A DNA stretch of 64,000 nt, taken from positions 186,001 to 250,000 of the forward strand of contig NZ_PPPD01000001.1 in the NCBI RefSeq assembly GCF_002901445.1, in the 5' to 3' direction. This document shows positions 24,111 through 39,500 of the stretch, piece by piece. The translations under genes were made by a program, and so were the position numbers. The notes beneath the pieces are model-generated. The model was given only the letters and a program-made list of their open reading frames with translations, was not told the origin of the DNA and searched no databases. Positions within the stretch are counted from its first letter, which is position 1, and every line of letters starts with the position of its first letter. Origin of the DNA: Deinococcus koreensis. GTDB taxonomy: Bacteria; Deinococcota; Deinococci; Deinococcales; Deinococcaceae.

Positions 24111-25109
24111 CTAGGTGCAGGTGTTGAGGGTCAGAGGCGCCGGATGAACATGGCCAAATTCCTTGAAATAGTCCTCCAGCACAGGCTCCAGCTTCTCCTC
24201 AGCTCCGTTGACCCCATACAGAGACGCTGAAACATTGACGGCTACCTTAAAACGGGCCGGGAAAGTCGTAGTAGCGTAGATCCTGTTTGGCTCGGCGACG
24301 TCCAGTTTGTCAACGATGGGACTGCCCACAATCATCCTGAACGAGATGGGGCCGCTGGGCAGCGTAGTGTTCTGGATTCCCCGATCTTCAACCACCAGAG
24401 TCAGCTCCACCCTGCTGTCGACCTGGGGCAGACACAGCGAGTCGGGTTCAAAGTGAAAACCGTAATCGATGATGCGTCCCAGGCGCACGCAGGTCACTTC
24501 GGGGTTGACCCAATCAGCATGGTCGAAATTGATGCCGTCCCCGGCATCCGCCACCACGAGCTTCAGTTGCCACCCCTCGGTCAGATCCACGTCGACGTGC
24601 CGGGTGGCGCTCGCCCCGGTCATGGTGCCGCTGGCATACTTCTGGACGCCATCTACCAACACCAGAAAGTTCACGCTGCCGCGGTTCCCCACCTCGTCGT
24701 CCACCCCGACATCGGCGGTAAAGCGGGTACACCCCGCATCGTTGTAACCCTGCAAGTTGAAGACCATCTCGCTGTGAGCATGCGTGCCGAAGCCCCAGGC
24801 ATAGGACGTGCCGTTCAGGGTGAGCGGCCGACCGTCGTGGGGGCCCTGTTCGCCGTTGCTGCGGTTCAGCTCGATTGGCCCCCAGCCGCTTTTCGCCGCC
24901 AGGATGGTCTCGTACTGCAGTGTGTTCCTGGTCGGGGTCAGGCGCTGAGCCATGAGCTGCCCAGCAGGGGCGGTGTAGCTCCACGGATAGGCCCGGCCTC
25001 CTGCATAGGGGCCGACTTCCGGGCCACCAGCCGGGGTCTCCATGCCACACGCTACCAGCAGACCGCTCAGACCACAGGCGAGTAGTACCAAACGCACGGG
25101 ACGGAACAT
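24111..25109 (-). CDS. NPCBM-domain lipoprotein
   Basis: 332 residues from ATG 25109, with AGGAGG six bases upstream. Signal peptide with lipobox LLVAC, giving a lipid-anchored Cys at about 21. Residues about 75-220 form an NPCBM-type carbohydrate-binding domain (NGEQGPHDGRPLTLNGTSYAWGFGTHAHSEM ... VDVDLTEGWQLKLVVADAG), a module usually attached to glycoside hydrolases. No catalytic domain follows; the C-terminal third is beta-rich and unrecognised. It may bind cell-surface polysaccharide. Codon use is less GC-biased than in neighbours, which could mark recent acquisition. Confidence 0.8.
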   Translation of the reverse strand: MFRPVRLVLLACGLSGLLVACGMETPAGGPEVGPYAGGRAYPWSYTAPAGQLMAQRLTPTRNTLQYETILAAKSGWGPIELNRSNGEQGPHDGRPLTLNGTSYAWGFGTHAHSEMVFNLQGYNDAGCTRFTADVGVDDEVGNRGSVNFLVLVDGVQKYASGTMTGASATRHVDVDLTEGWQLKLVVADAGDGINFDHADWVNPEVTCVRLGRIIDYGFHFEPDSLCLPQVDSRVELTLVVEDRGIQNTTLPSGPISFRMIVGSPIVDKLDVAEPNRIYATTTFPARFKVAVNVSASLYGVNGAEEKLEPVLEDYFKEFGHVHPAPLTLNTCT

Positions 25110-25308
25110 GTCGTCCTCCTGACCCCACAGGGAGAAGTCGCTCGGCAGCGCAACAATGTGGGATTTCTTGCAGTTTACCGCGACGCACTTCAGAAGGGAT
25201 GTGGACGAGTCCACCGAATCTTGGGCGACGTCATCATGGCCGGTGCCGGGGGTGCCAGGCCACCAGGAGTCCGCTGAGGCCGATCGCCTTCACCTATACC
25301 GACGATCC

Positions 25309-26106
25309 TCAGCAGGTGCCCCTGACTGCCCAGGCCCGCGCAGCGAGCGCGATGGTGCCGTCCGCAGCGGGGACGAGGCGGGCCTGAACCTCGGCACGAA
25401 CCCTCTCCCGCGTGTCGTCGTCCAACGACGCCAGGTAGGCCGGTGCGGGGCCCTGCCTGCCCAGAAAAGGTGTCCAGTAGTCGCTGAAATCCCTGAACAC
25501 AGTCGGAATATCGATGGCGTGCACAGCCACGTCCTTCAGATGGTGCTGTCGCCAGAGGTCAGTCAGCGCTTCCGGCCGACAGATCGGAAAGCGGTCTCGT
25601 TCGTCCAGGGCTCCGTCATTCGGATTCACTCGGGCCACCGCGTCCCAGAACACCCGCATCATCTCCATGCCCTCGGCATAGTCCCAGACGTAGGCGGCGA
25701 CGGTTCCACCGGGGCGCGTGACCCGCATCATCTCGCGCAGCATGGCCGCGTGATCGGGCACGAAATTGAGCACCAGCCCCGAGACGGCCACGTCCGAGGA
25801 AGCGTCGGCCAGTGGCAGATCCGTGGCGTCGCTCACGACGAAATGAGCGCGCGGGTCGGTCATCTGGGTTCGCACCGCCTCGATGAAGCCCTCGGAGCGG
25901 TCGACGCCTGTGACCGACGACGGAGTGCAGGCCGTGAGGATGCCCGCTGAGAGCGCTCCGGTGCCGCAGCCGACATCCGTCCACGCACCCCCGTCGGGCA
26001 GGGCAAGCCAGTCGAGAAACCGCCGGGCCACGGGCCGGCTCCAGCGGCCGACGTACCGCTCATTGGCGTCCGACGCTCCCCAGTTCTCCAGCGGCTGAGT
26101 GCCCAT
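25309..26106 (-). CDS. SAM-dependent methyltransferase (UbiE/Methyltransf_11 type)
   Basis: 265 residues from ATG 26106 with GGAGG upstream. Motif I TDVGCGTGALSAGIL, then VTGVDRSEGFIEAVR, SDATDLPLADASSDVAVSGLVLNF and MMRVTRPGGTVAAYVWDY are the ordered SAM-binding motifs of class I methyltransferases. The substrate is unknown. It is preceded on the same strand by the transglutaminase-like gene, 74 bases away. Confidence 0.87.
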   Translation of the reverse strand: MGTQPLENWGASDANERYVGRWSRPVARRFLDWLALPDGGAWTDVGCGTGALSAGILTACTPSSVTGVDRSEGFIEAVRTQMTDPRAHFVVSDATDLPLADASSDVAVSGLVLNFVPDHAAMLREMMRVTRPGGTVAAYVWDYAEGMEMMRVFWDAVARVNPNDGALDERDRFPICRPEALTDLWRQHHLKDVAVHAIDIPTVFRDFSDYWTPFLGRQGPAPAYLASLDDDTRERVRAEVQARLVPAADGTIALAARAWAVRGTC

Positions 26107-26180
26107 TGCTGGCCCTCCTCGACGTGATGCACAGGGTCGGAACCCAGCGTACTCCCCCGGCGGGGCGGGCGATGTGACCG

Positions 26181-26768
26181 TCAGCCCCCCGTGAACAGCC
26201 GACCCACCGCGCGGATGAACTCGTCGCGCCGCTGGAGCTGCTCGGGCGTGTAGCGTTCGCGCAGCCGCGCCTCCTTGAAGGCGGCCACGTCCTCGCCGGG
26301 CCCAAGCGCCCAGGTCTCCAGCGGCGTGCAGGCGATCTGCATGTCGTGGCCCCACTCGTTCGCCGGCAGCCCCGCCGCCCGCGCCGCCAGAGGCCACGTC
26401 GCGTCAATCAACCGGTTCCCGCCGGATTCGTGCAGCACGAGGTAATTGTGAACGTCGATCACAGGCTCGCCTTCCCAGGCCGCCAGCTCCGGCGCCGCGC
26501 CGTCCGGGAGGCGGATTTCCTGTGTGCAGGCGTAGATGGTGGACTCCAGCCCCAGTTCGGAGTACAGCGCGGCCAGCAGCTCGTGTTTGGTGCTACAGGT
26601 GCCGCGCCACTCGCGGATCACGGTCTCGGGTTCATGGCCGCTGGCCCGCGCATACGGCAGGTCGCGCACGAGTTCGAACAGGTCGCGTTCGTCGGGCAGC
26701 GCGTGGCCGGAGCGCTGGCCCCGGCGCACGGCCTCGGCGTGGAGGAGTTGGGCGAGGGGACGGGTCAT
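26181..26768 (-). CDS. Transglutaminase-like cysteine protease-fold protein
   Basis: 195 residues from ATG 26768. The order and spacing Cys58 (RGTCSTKH), His107 (DVHNYL) and Asp122 (LIDATWP) reproduce the catalytic triad of the transglutaminase-like superfamily, including the helix after the Cys (KHELLAALYSELGLE). No signal peptide or other domain, so cytosolic. It could be a protease, amidase or peptide cross-linker; the sequence does not say. The identification rests on the motif pattern, not on a named family. Confidence 0.65.
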   Translation of the reverse strand: MTRPLAQLLHAEAVRRGQRSGHALPDERDLFELVRDLPYARASGHEPETVIREWRGTCSTKHELLAALYSELGLESTIYACTQEIRLPDGAAPELAAWEGEPVIDVHNYLVLHESGGNRLIDATWPLAARAAGLPANEWGHDMQIACTPLETWALGPGEDVAAFKEARLRERYTPEQLQRRDEFIRAVGRLFTGG

Positions 26769-26888
26769 GGGAATATTGTGGCGCAGCTAAAACGTGAAGT
26801 CAGCGACACCGGGGGACAGCCGATTCAGGCTTTGAATTCACGGAAGACACGACGTCTTGACAGACCCTTGAGCAACCAGGAATTGTGG

Positions 26889-27428
26889 TCAACCATTTGC
26901 CGTCTGGCCGGGCAGCGGAGCACCACAGTCCTGACACTCCCAGCTTTCGTCAATCTGCATCAAAAAATTGCCCGTTCGATAGCTTTGCTTGGCAATGGCA
27001 ATACAAGCAAGAAGCGACGTCAACCCTTCCTCATTGCCTGCCACCTGGTCTAGTGCTTGAATCGAAAGATCATTCAGCCTGGCCCGATCCAGATCGAACT
27101 GCTTTTTGGTTGATTCATCGACCACCGGGGCATCGTCTTCGACGCTTGAAGAAAGTATCAGAGCGACAAGCTGGAGAAGGTTTCTTTGTCCTTCCGGGGG
27201 TGCAAGCAGAACAGCGTCCAACAGGTAAGGGACAGCCGGATATGAAGCCGAATACACGTCACCCTGGTGCCAAAGCGAGCTCCACAAAGAGAACATTGGC
27301 TCTGCATCCCCGACCCATGAATCAATCGGGCACTTGAGCTCTTCGAGCAAGAGCGGAATGTTCTCCGCAGAGCCATAGGCATGTTTGAGATCATGCCAAC
27401 GGGAATCATCAAGCGGTATTGGGCTCAT
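26889..27428 (-). CDS. HEAT-repeat-like, possible immunity-type protein
   Basis: 179 residues. The N-terminal half carries LWSSLWHQGDVYSASYPAVPYLLD, a pattern I associate with small HEAT-like proteins often found as toxin-immunity or accessory genes. A C-terminal CQDC pair could hold zinc with another ligand. Codon use is clearly more AT-rich than in mfd. Its ATG lies three bases after the mfd stop (TAG AGG ATG), so it is probably cotranscribed with mfd. No toxin gene is adjacent. Function not established. Confidence 0.6.
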   Translation of the reverse strand: MSPIPLDDSRWHDLKHAYGSAENIPLLLEELKCPIDSWVGDAEPMFSLWSSLWHQGDVYSASYPAVPYLLDAVLLAPPEGQRNLLQLVALILSSSVEDDAPVVDESTKKQFDLDRARLNDLSIQALDQVAGNEEGLTSLLACIAIAKQSYRTGNFLMQIDESWECQDCGAPLPGQTANG

Positions 27429-27431
27429 CCT

Positions 27432-30575
<3,144 letters not shown>

Positions 30576-30581
30576 CTGAAG

Positions 30582-30587
30582 AGTTTA
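30582..30587 (-). promoter_or_regulatory. -10 box for leaderless mfd transcript
   Basis: Minus-strand TAAACT ends 6 nt before the GTG at 30575. No Shine-Dalgarno; a TTGCCC lies too close to be a standard -35. Confidence 0.45.
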
Positions 30588-30838
30588 CGCGGGCGGGGCG
30601 GGGGCAACCGAGAGCAAAAAGACTTACAGAAGGCGGGGCGCCGTCAGTACTCCGGCGGCAGGGAGTAGGCTCAGGCCCTGCGGGGAACGGGACGGGGCGC
30701 CGCTGCACAGGCCTGACTTTGGCCGGCTGCCGACCTGTGTCCACCCTTTCAATCTGGGAAGCTCCTGAAGGCTTGGCCCGGGCACGCTTCAGCGCGGCTA
30801 AACGCGCCCGGGGCCGCGCCTGGGCCAGACTGTTCGAC

Positions 30839-31732
30839 ATGAAACGTTCGGTGGTCGCCGCCCTGCTGCTCTCCCCTGCGCTGGCGGCCTGCCTGTCCCG
30901 GGCCGAGGCCGCTCCGCCCGCCCGGGTCACCCTGAGTGGCGTCGGGCACGAAGGTCAGGCCCTGAACAACTGCGGGCCGGTGACCGCCAAGATCATCCTG
31001 GGCTATTACGGCACCAGGGTCACGCAGGCGCAGGCGGCCCAGGCGTTGAAAGACGACTCCAGAGATGTCGAGGTCTCCACCCAGGAACTCGCGGCCTACC
31101 TTGAAAGGCAGGGGCTCAACACGGTGATCCGCTATGCCGGCACCCAGGCGCAGGTGCGGGCGCTCGTAGCCGCCAAGCTGCCCGTGATCGTGCAGCAGCG
31201 CCTGAAGGTCGGCGACAACACCTCGCACTTCCGCACCGTCTATGCCTATACCCCCGAGAGCTTCACCGCGAGCGATTCGCTGCTGGGCGCCAGGCTGACC
31301 CTGAGCGAGAGCCGCTTTTAGGAGCTGTGGAACTACTACAACGGCGAGTATCTGCTGGCCTATCCCCCCGCACGGGAGGCCGAGGTCAGGGCGATCCTGG
31401 GCCGCGACTGGGACGAGCGGGCCAACTGGACGCGGCTGCGCGACGAGATGGGCGCCCGGACACAGAAGTCCGGAGCCACGGCTTTCGACTGGTGGGGGCT
31501 GGGGCAGGCCCGGCTGGCGCTGGGGCAGGCCACCGAGGCCGCCCAGGCTTTCGACCGCGCCATAGAGATCGGCGTGCCGCTGCAGTACCACTGGTACCGG
31601 CAGGGTGCGCTGCTCGCCTGGAACCGCACCGGGCAGGCTGCCAAAACGCGCGACGTGGCGGCCCGGATTCTCAGACAGCAGCCGGGCATCAAGGAAATCG
31701 AGGCGGCCCTGGACGGAGCGGGCGCCGAGTAG
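30839..31732 (+). pseudogene. C39-type peptidase with TPR-like tail, broken by an in-frame TAG
   Basis: The frame starting at ATG 30839 encodes a signal peptide (VVAALLLSPALAAC) and a C39-like papain-fold domain: Cys in NNCGPVTAKIILGYYG and His in TSHFRTVYAY, then the DSLLG turn. It stops at TAG 31319-31321. The same frame continues without a gap for 136 more codons (ELWNYYNGEYLLAYPP, then a TPR-like WWGLGQARLALGQATEA segment) to a TAG at 31730-31732. The stop cuts the last strand of the peptidase domain. This looks like one 297-codon gene with a nonsense mutation, or a sequencing error, or readthrough. An internal ATG at 31448 could express the tail alone. Confidence 0.75.
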
Positions 31733-31766
31733 GCTCGCGTGCAGGAGGGCCGCCCACCCGGTTCTG

Positions 31767-31803
31767 CGGCGCTGTGTCTCCGGCGCTGTGTCTCTAGCGC
31801 CGG
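31767..31803 (+). repeat. 14-bp tandem duplication with hairpin
   Basis: CGGCGCTGTGTCTC is repeated exactly twice (31767-31794). The second copy plus flank folds into a hairpin: CCGGCGCT (31780-31787) pairs with AGCGCCGG (31796-31803) over an 8-nt loop. No T-run follows, so it is not a classic terminator. Confidence 0.6.
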
Positions 31804-31852
31804 AGTCGCCGCACATGAACCAGAGGGAAAGTCTGCCGCACACCGCCTCCCC

Positions 31853-31858
31853 TATGCT
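31853..31858 (+). promoter_or_regulatory. -10 box for leaderless DUF1345 transcript
   Basis: TATGCT ends 6 nt before the GTG at 31865 and decides that start. No ribosome binding site is seen. Confidence 0.5.
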
Positions 31859-31864
31859 TCCTCT

Positions 31865-32521
31865 GTGAAGACGACCGGGCGAACGCGGCCGCACGCCCTC
31901 CTGCGGATGCTGGCGGGGGTGGCCGCCGGCCTCACCGTCGGCCTCCTGACCCCGGCCAGATGGCTGCCCGAGGCGCGGCTGCTGATCGGCTGGGTCACCC
32001 TCTGTGCCACCGTGATGGGTCAACTCTGGCCGCTGATGATGCGGGCCGGCCCCGCCCGCACCCACGCCCTGGCGACCCTGGAAGACGATTCGCGCGCCGT
32101 GGCCAGCTCCGTGACCCTCACGGCCGCGCTGGTGAGTCTGGTCGGCGTGGGCTTCCTGCTCTCGGCCGCCCACGATTCCAGGGGCCTGGAGGAAGCCGCC
32201 CTGACCGCCCTGGCGGTGCTGACGGTCGCGGCCTCGTGGCTGCTGGTGCAGACCGAGTACACCCTGCATTACGCCCGCCTGTACTACCGCGACGGCCGGG
32301 GCGTCCAGTTCCTGCACGGCGACGGGCAACTGGACGAGCCGACGTACTGGGACTTCGCGTACCTGTCCGTGACCATCGGCATGACCTATCAGGTCAGCGA
32401 CACGAACCTCAACACCCGCGCCATGCGCCGCCTGCTGCTGGGGCACGCCCTGCTGTCGTTCGTGTTCGGCACGGTGATCATCGCCGTGACCATCAACGGG
32501 GTGGCCGGGCTGATCCAGTAA
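31865..32521 (+). CDS. DUF1345 integral membrane protein
   Basis: 218 residues from GTG 31865. About five transmembrane segments: residues 13-30, 38-55, 80-98, 108-125 and 190-212. The motif EPTYWDFAYLSVTIGMTYQVSDTN is typical of DUF1345 proteins and resembles the pore region of small two-TM potassium channels. Function is not known. The start is set by the TATGCT box; a longer frame upstream would begin inside the duplicated sequence and lacks a hydrophobic start. It is convergent with coxM across a shared terminator. Confidence 0.83.
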   Translation: MKTTGRTRPHALLRMLAGVAAGLTVGLLTPARWLPEARLLIGWVTLCATVMGQLWPLMMRAGPARTHALATLEDDSRAVASSVTLTAALVSLVGVGFLLSAAHDSRGLEEAALTALAVLTVAASWLLVQTEYTLHYARLYYRDGRGVQFLHGDGQLDEPTYWDFAYLSVTIGMTYQVSDTNLNTRAMRRLLLGHALLSFVFGTVIIAVTINGVAGLIQ

Positions 32522-32537
32522 CGGGAGAAACAACGGA

Positions 32538-32567
32538 CACGGCCCCCGGAGCGCTCCAGGGGCCGTG
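32538..32567. terminator. Bidirectional hairpin between DUF1345 gene and coxM
   Basis: CACGGCCCC (32538-32546) pairs perfectly with GGGGCCGTG (32559-32567) over a 12-nt loop. It lies between two convergent stops and can serve both. It has no long T-run on either strand. Confidence 0.55.
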
Positions 32568-32580
32568 ATTCGCTGGACGC

Positions 32581-33375
32581 TCAGCCCAGGCGTTTGAGGG
32601 CCCGGTCGGCCAGCACGTCCACCAGATGGGCGCGGTACTCGGCGCTGGCGAAGCGGTCGCCCAGCAGACCTCCGGCGTCCACGAGGCCGGTCATGGCACT
32701 CTGGCCGCCCTTCAGGCCCTCTTCCAGCTTGCTCAGGCGCTGGGCGCGTTCGGCGGCGCCCGTGAACGCGGCGCGGATTTCCCCGCCGGCGTGCCGGGCC
32801 ACGGCCACCCCGACCACCGCGTAGTGGCTGGCCGGGTGCCGGAACTTCTCGTAGGCCGATGCCTGGATGGTCGCCGGAATGCGGATGTGGGTCAGCAGTT
32901 CGCCCGGTTTCACAGCGCTCTCGAACATCCCCACGAACATGTCGTCGGCGTGAACGGTGCGCTCGCCGCCCATGCCCCGGATCACGAACTCCACGCCCAG
33001 GGCCAGGGCCGCGGCCGGGTAGTCGGCGCTGGGGTCGGCGTGGGCCAGACTGCCGCCGATGGTGCCCCGGTTGCGAACCATGGGGTCACCGACCCAGTGG
33101 GCGACCTCCGGGAAGAGCGGCAGGTCACTGCGCAGCACCTCGGCGTGGGTGGTCATGGCCCCGACGACGAAGGTGTCCCCCTCGCGCCGGATGCCCCTGA
33201 GTTCCTGCAGCCCGAAGATGTCGAGCAGGGCGGGCGGCTGCGCCAGGCGCAGCTTCATGGCGGGCAGCAGCGAGTGGCCCCCCGCGATGATCTTGAGGTC
33301 AGGATTGGCGGCCAGCGCCTGCAGCGCCTGCTCGACGCTCTCGGCCTTCTGGTAGTCGAAATTGGCTGGATACAT
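32581..33375 (-). CDS. coxM: FAD-binding (medium) subunit of molybdenum hydroxylase
   Basis: 264 residues from ATG 33375, GGAGG upstream. The FAD-binding motifs of CoxM/CutM proteins are present: IAGGHSLLPAMKLRLAQP (about 35-52) and RNRGTIGGSLAHADPSADYP (about 103-122). It passes electrons from the iron-sulfur subunit to the acceptor in the cytosolic three-subunit enzyme. Last gene of coxS-coxL-coxM in transcription order. The symbol is by family; the substrate is not necessarily CO, as the large subunit is form II. Confidence 0.9.
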   Translation of the reverse strand: MYPANFDYQKAESVEQALQALAANPDLKIIAGGHSLLPAMKLRLAQPPALLDIFGLQELRGIRREGDTFVVGAMTTHAEVLRSDLPLFPEVAHWVGDPMVRNRGTIGGSLAHADPSADYPAAALALGVEFVIRGMGGERTVHADDMFVGMFESAVKPGELLTHIRIPATIQASAYEKFRHPASHYAVVGVAVARHAGGEIRAAFTGAAERAQRLSKLEEGLKGGQSAMTGLVDAGGLLGDRFASAEYRAHLVDVLADRALKRLG

Positions 33376-33391
33376 GGGGGCCTCCGGAAAT

Positions 33392-33454
33392 GTTGATGGT
33401 TGAAAGTAGATGGTTGATGGTCGAAAGCTGGTTTTTCCATCTACCATCAACTAT
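33392..33454 (-). repeat. 7-bp tandem repeats, inverted halves, between coxL and coxM
   Basis: Plus-strand heptads: GTTGATG, GTTGAAA, GTAGATG, GTTGATG, GTCGAAA, GCTGGTT, then the reverse orientation CCATCTA, CCATCAA. The two halves can pair (GTTGATGGT with ACCATCAAC). The sequence is AT-richer than its surroundings. Confidence 0.6.
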
Positions 33455-33468
33455 TGACGATCACCGTT

Positions 33469-35856
<2,388 letters not shown>

Positions 35857-35880
35857 GGGGTGGAGCCTCCCTTGGAGTGG

Positions 35881-35943
35881 GCCAAGAGCCGTGAGCTCTG
35901 GGCTATGAGGGGTGAAGCTGTTGCTCAGAGCTCAGAGCCCAGA
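35881..35943 (+). repeat. 7-bp tandem repeats between coxS and coxL
   Basis: Nine heptads in register: GCCAAGA, GCCGTGA, GCTCTGG, GCTATGA, GGGGTGA, AGCTGTT, GCTCAGA, GCTCAGA, GCCCAGA. GCTCTGGGCT at the left can pair with AGCCCAGAGC at the right. It occupies the spacer in an otherwise tightly ordered operon. Confidence 0.65.
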
Positions 35944-35950
35944 GCCCGCC

Positions 35951-36445
<495 letters not shown>

Positions 36446-36552
36446 GCGTGCCTCCGATACAGAAGGTGGATATGCAAAGCGCGGTTCCAGACCTAATTTT
36501 TCTGACCGCTTCCATTGAACCACATGAAGGTTGGAAAAGGGTGCTCAGGGGG

Positions 36553-39500
36553 TCAGCCAGGCGGGGGCATCCCCAGGGGCGCTTCACGGGGCGAGACGGG
36601 CGCTGGCCTGGGCGCGGCGCGCTCCGGCAGGTACCGCAGCGCCAGCCCCGCGAAGAAGCTCAGCAGGGCCAGCAGGGCGAAGGCAGGCCACGTCTCCTGC
36701 CATGCCCAGCCGGCGCCCAGCGTCTCGGCCCCTGAGCCGCCAGCCTCTTCCAGCACAGTCTTTAGGGGCTGCGCGGTGGGAGGCAGGCCCAGCGCCGCGC
36801 TCAGGGGGCCCGCTCCCGCGCTGTAGCCACCGGGGAGCGGGGCGTACAGGCGGGTCTGGTACTGCCCCCGTTCACCGGGCTGGAGGGTCAGGAACCAGGT
36901 TCCCTGCGGGCCGCTCAGCTCCAGGGTGGGGGTGGGCGCCGAGACCACGAGGTCGGCGCCGTCCCGGACGAGTGTGGGACGCGCCGGATCGTCGGTGCCC
37001 AGCGGGCCGGGGCCGCGCACCAGGGCCGCGAGCCGGGCCGGGAAGTCCGCGCGGCGGGCGAGGCTGTTGCCGGCGTCGGTGGGCAGCGCCGCCAGGGCGC
37101 TCACACTGCCCAGGCCCACGCGCCAGGTCGCGGCCAGCGGGTCGGCCGGCTGCTCAGCCCCGGCCTGAGCAGCCCCGCCCTGAGCAGGCGTGATCTGGCC
37201 CAGCGGGGTCGCACCAGGCTTCAGGGTGGTGCGGGCGTAGCGGCCCAGCGTGAGCGGGGTGCCGTCTGGCCAGCGGGCCGCGAAGGCGCCGGATTTCACG
37301 GCGCTCTCGCCCTGATCCAGCGTGTCGCGGGCCAGCAGGCTGGGCACGTCGCGCCAGTCCTGCGCCTGGGCGAAGCGGCCCTCGCCCCACAGCGCGATGT
37401 CCCGCATCAGGGGGATGTGCATCCCGCTGCCCACGCTGACCGTGGAAACCGTGATGCCGGTGGCGCGGATGCGGCGGATCAGCCGGCGGTATTCCTCGGG
37501 GCTGAAGATGCCGCCGTCCACCCCGTCGGTGAGCAGAATCAGGTGCTTGCGCGAGGCGCCCGACTTCAGCAGTTCCTTGAGGGTCGCCTCCAGGGCGCGC
37601 TTGACGACCGTCCCGCCCTCGGCCTCGATGCGGCCGATCTGGGCGCGGATCTGGGCCTGGTTCGAGGCGCGGGTCAGCGGCACTGCCAGCTTGGGCGCCG
37701 AGTCGAAGGCGATCACCGCGATATCGCTCTGCGGGGAGAGCAGCAGGGCGGAATTCAGGGCCGCCGACTTGATCAGGTCGAGCTTGGTGACCTCGCCGCC
37801 CACCCGTTCGTTCATGGAGCCCGACTTGTCCAGGGCCAGCCCCAGGGCCAGGCGCGGCAGGTCACGAGGCACCCGGCCCGAGAGCGGCGAGAGCGTCTCC
37901 AGCGTGGTGCCCACGTAGCCGCCCGGCCCGAAGGCCCCGGCGGCCCCGACGAGCAGCAGGTGGCCGCCCGAGCGCACCCGCTCGTCCAGCGCCGCGCGCA
38001 CCCCCGGGTCGAGGGCCTGGGCGGGCGTGTCGAGCAGGGTGATCCGCCGCGCACCCGCCACGAGTGCCGGCGTGAGCTGCTGCGGGGACAGGTCGCGGCT
38101 GGAGACCTCCTGAATCTGCAGCGCCCGTCCCAGACTGCGCCGCGCGGCCGCGTCCGGCCCGACGATCAGGACGGCCTCGGCCGGGGTGATCCGGGTGGCC
38201 GCGAAGGCCTGCAGGGTGCCTCCGGCGCTGGGCTGCCCCGGCAGCGACAGGCCCAGCACGTAGCCGGCGGTGCCGGGCGTGTCCTCGCGCAGGGGGAGCG
38301 CCAGCCGGTTCAGGCCAGACTGCAGGACCACGGGCGAGTCGAGGAGCACGCGGTCGCCCCGGCGCAGCACCAGGCGGGCCTCGCCGGCCGCGCGGGCCAG
38401 CACCACCAGGCTGGCGGCGAAGGGCTGTCCGGGCGCGACCTCGGCCGGGGTCTCGAAGGCGCCCAGCGTCAGGGCCGGGGCCAGGGCGGGGGTTGAAGGG
38501 TCGATCACGACGGCGGTGCCCTGCGAGCGCAGCCGCGCCAGGACGCCGGGCAGGCGGGCGGAGGCCGGCCAGCGTCCCTCCTGGACGCGCAGGAGCTGTG
38601 GGGTGCCGCCGGGGAGCGAGGCGGCCGCCACCTCCAGCGCGGCGGCGAGGTCGCCGGCCGGACTGCCGTCTGGGCGGCCCGTGGGTGCCACCGGCGAGGG
38701 CGGCGACGTGCCCCAGACCGTGGGCTCGCTGCCCCGCGGGTCGGCCGTTCCCGGCAGCACGACCCGCGCACTCGCCGCCTGCCCCCCCGGCCGGGGCAGA
38801 GACACGTTCAGCACCGCCAGCAGCAGCAGGGCGGCGGCCAGCCCATGCAGCGCCAGCATCCGCCGCTGGGGCCGGCTCAGCGTGGCCCAGCGCCCCCGCT
38901 GCAGGGTGGGCTCCGAGCGGGTCAGCAGCACGAGTTCGGCAATCAGGGTCAGCAGAGCCAGCAGCAGCAGGGGCCGCCAGGCCGCCGCCAGGGAGTCGCG
39001 CCAGCCGAACGGAAACCAGCTGATCCGAGCGGGGGCCTCCCTCGGCCCCCGCTCGGCCTCCGCCCCGCTCCGCAGATCGGCGTCCGGCCCCGCCAGCCGG
39101 CTCACGGCGATGGGCTGGCCGTCGGCGGTGGCGATCCCGGCACGCCAGGGGACGAAGCTGGCCCCGGCGGCGCCCTCCACGACCGGCGCGGGGCCGTCCA
39201 CCGCCGGGAGCTGGAGCCGCCGACTTCCCGCCGGCAGCGCGCAGGGCTGGCCGACCCGGCAGGGCGCCGGCGTGCGCTCCCCGGCGTCCGGCCGGGCCAG
39301 GTGGGCCAGATTCGACAGGAACACCGGGAAGGCGGGCGTGCCCGTCCAGCCGCTTTCATCCTGCGCGCCGGAGTCCAGCGGCATGTTCACCCGCACCTCC
39401 GTCCGGCCGGCCTCGCGGCGCAGCTCGATCAGGGGGCCGGTTCGGCCGGTCAGCAGGGCGGTGGCCGTGGGCCAGGGGGCCGTGGGGGCCCGCGTCACGC

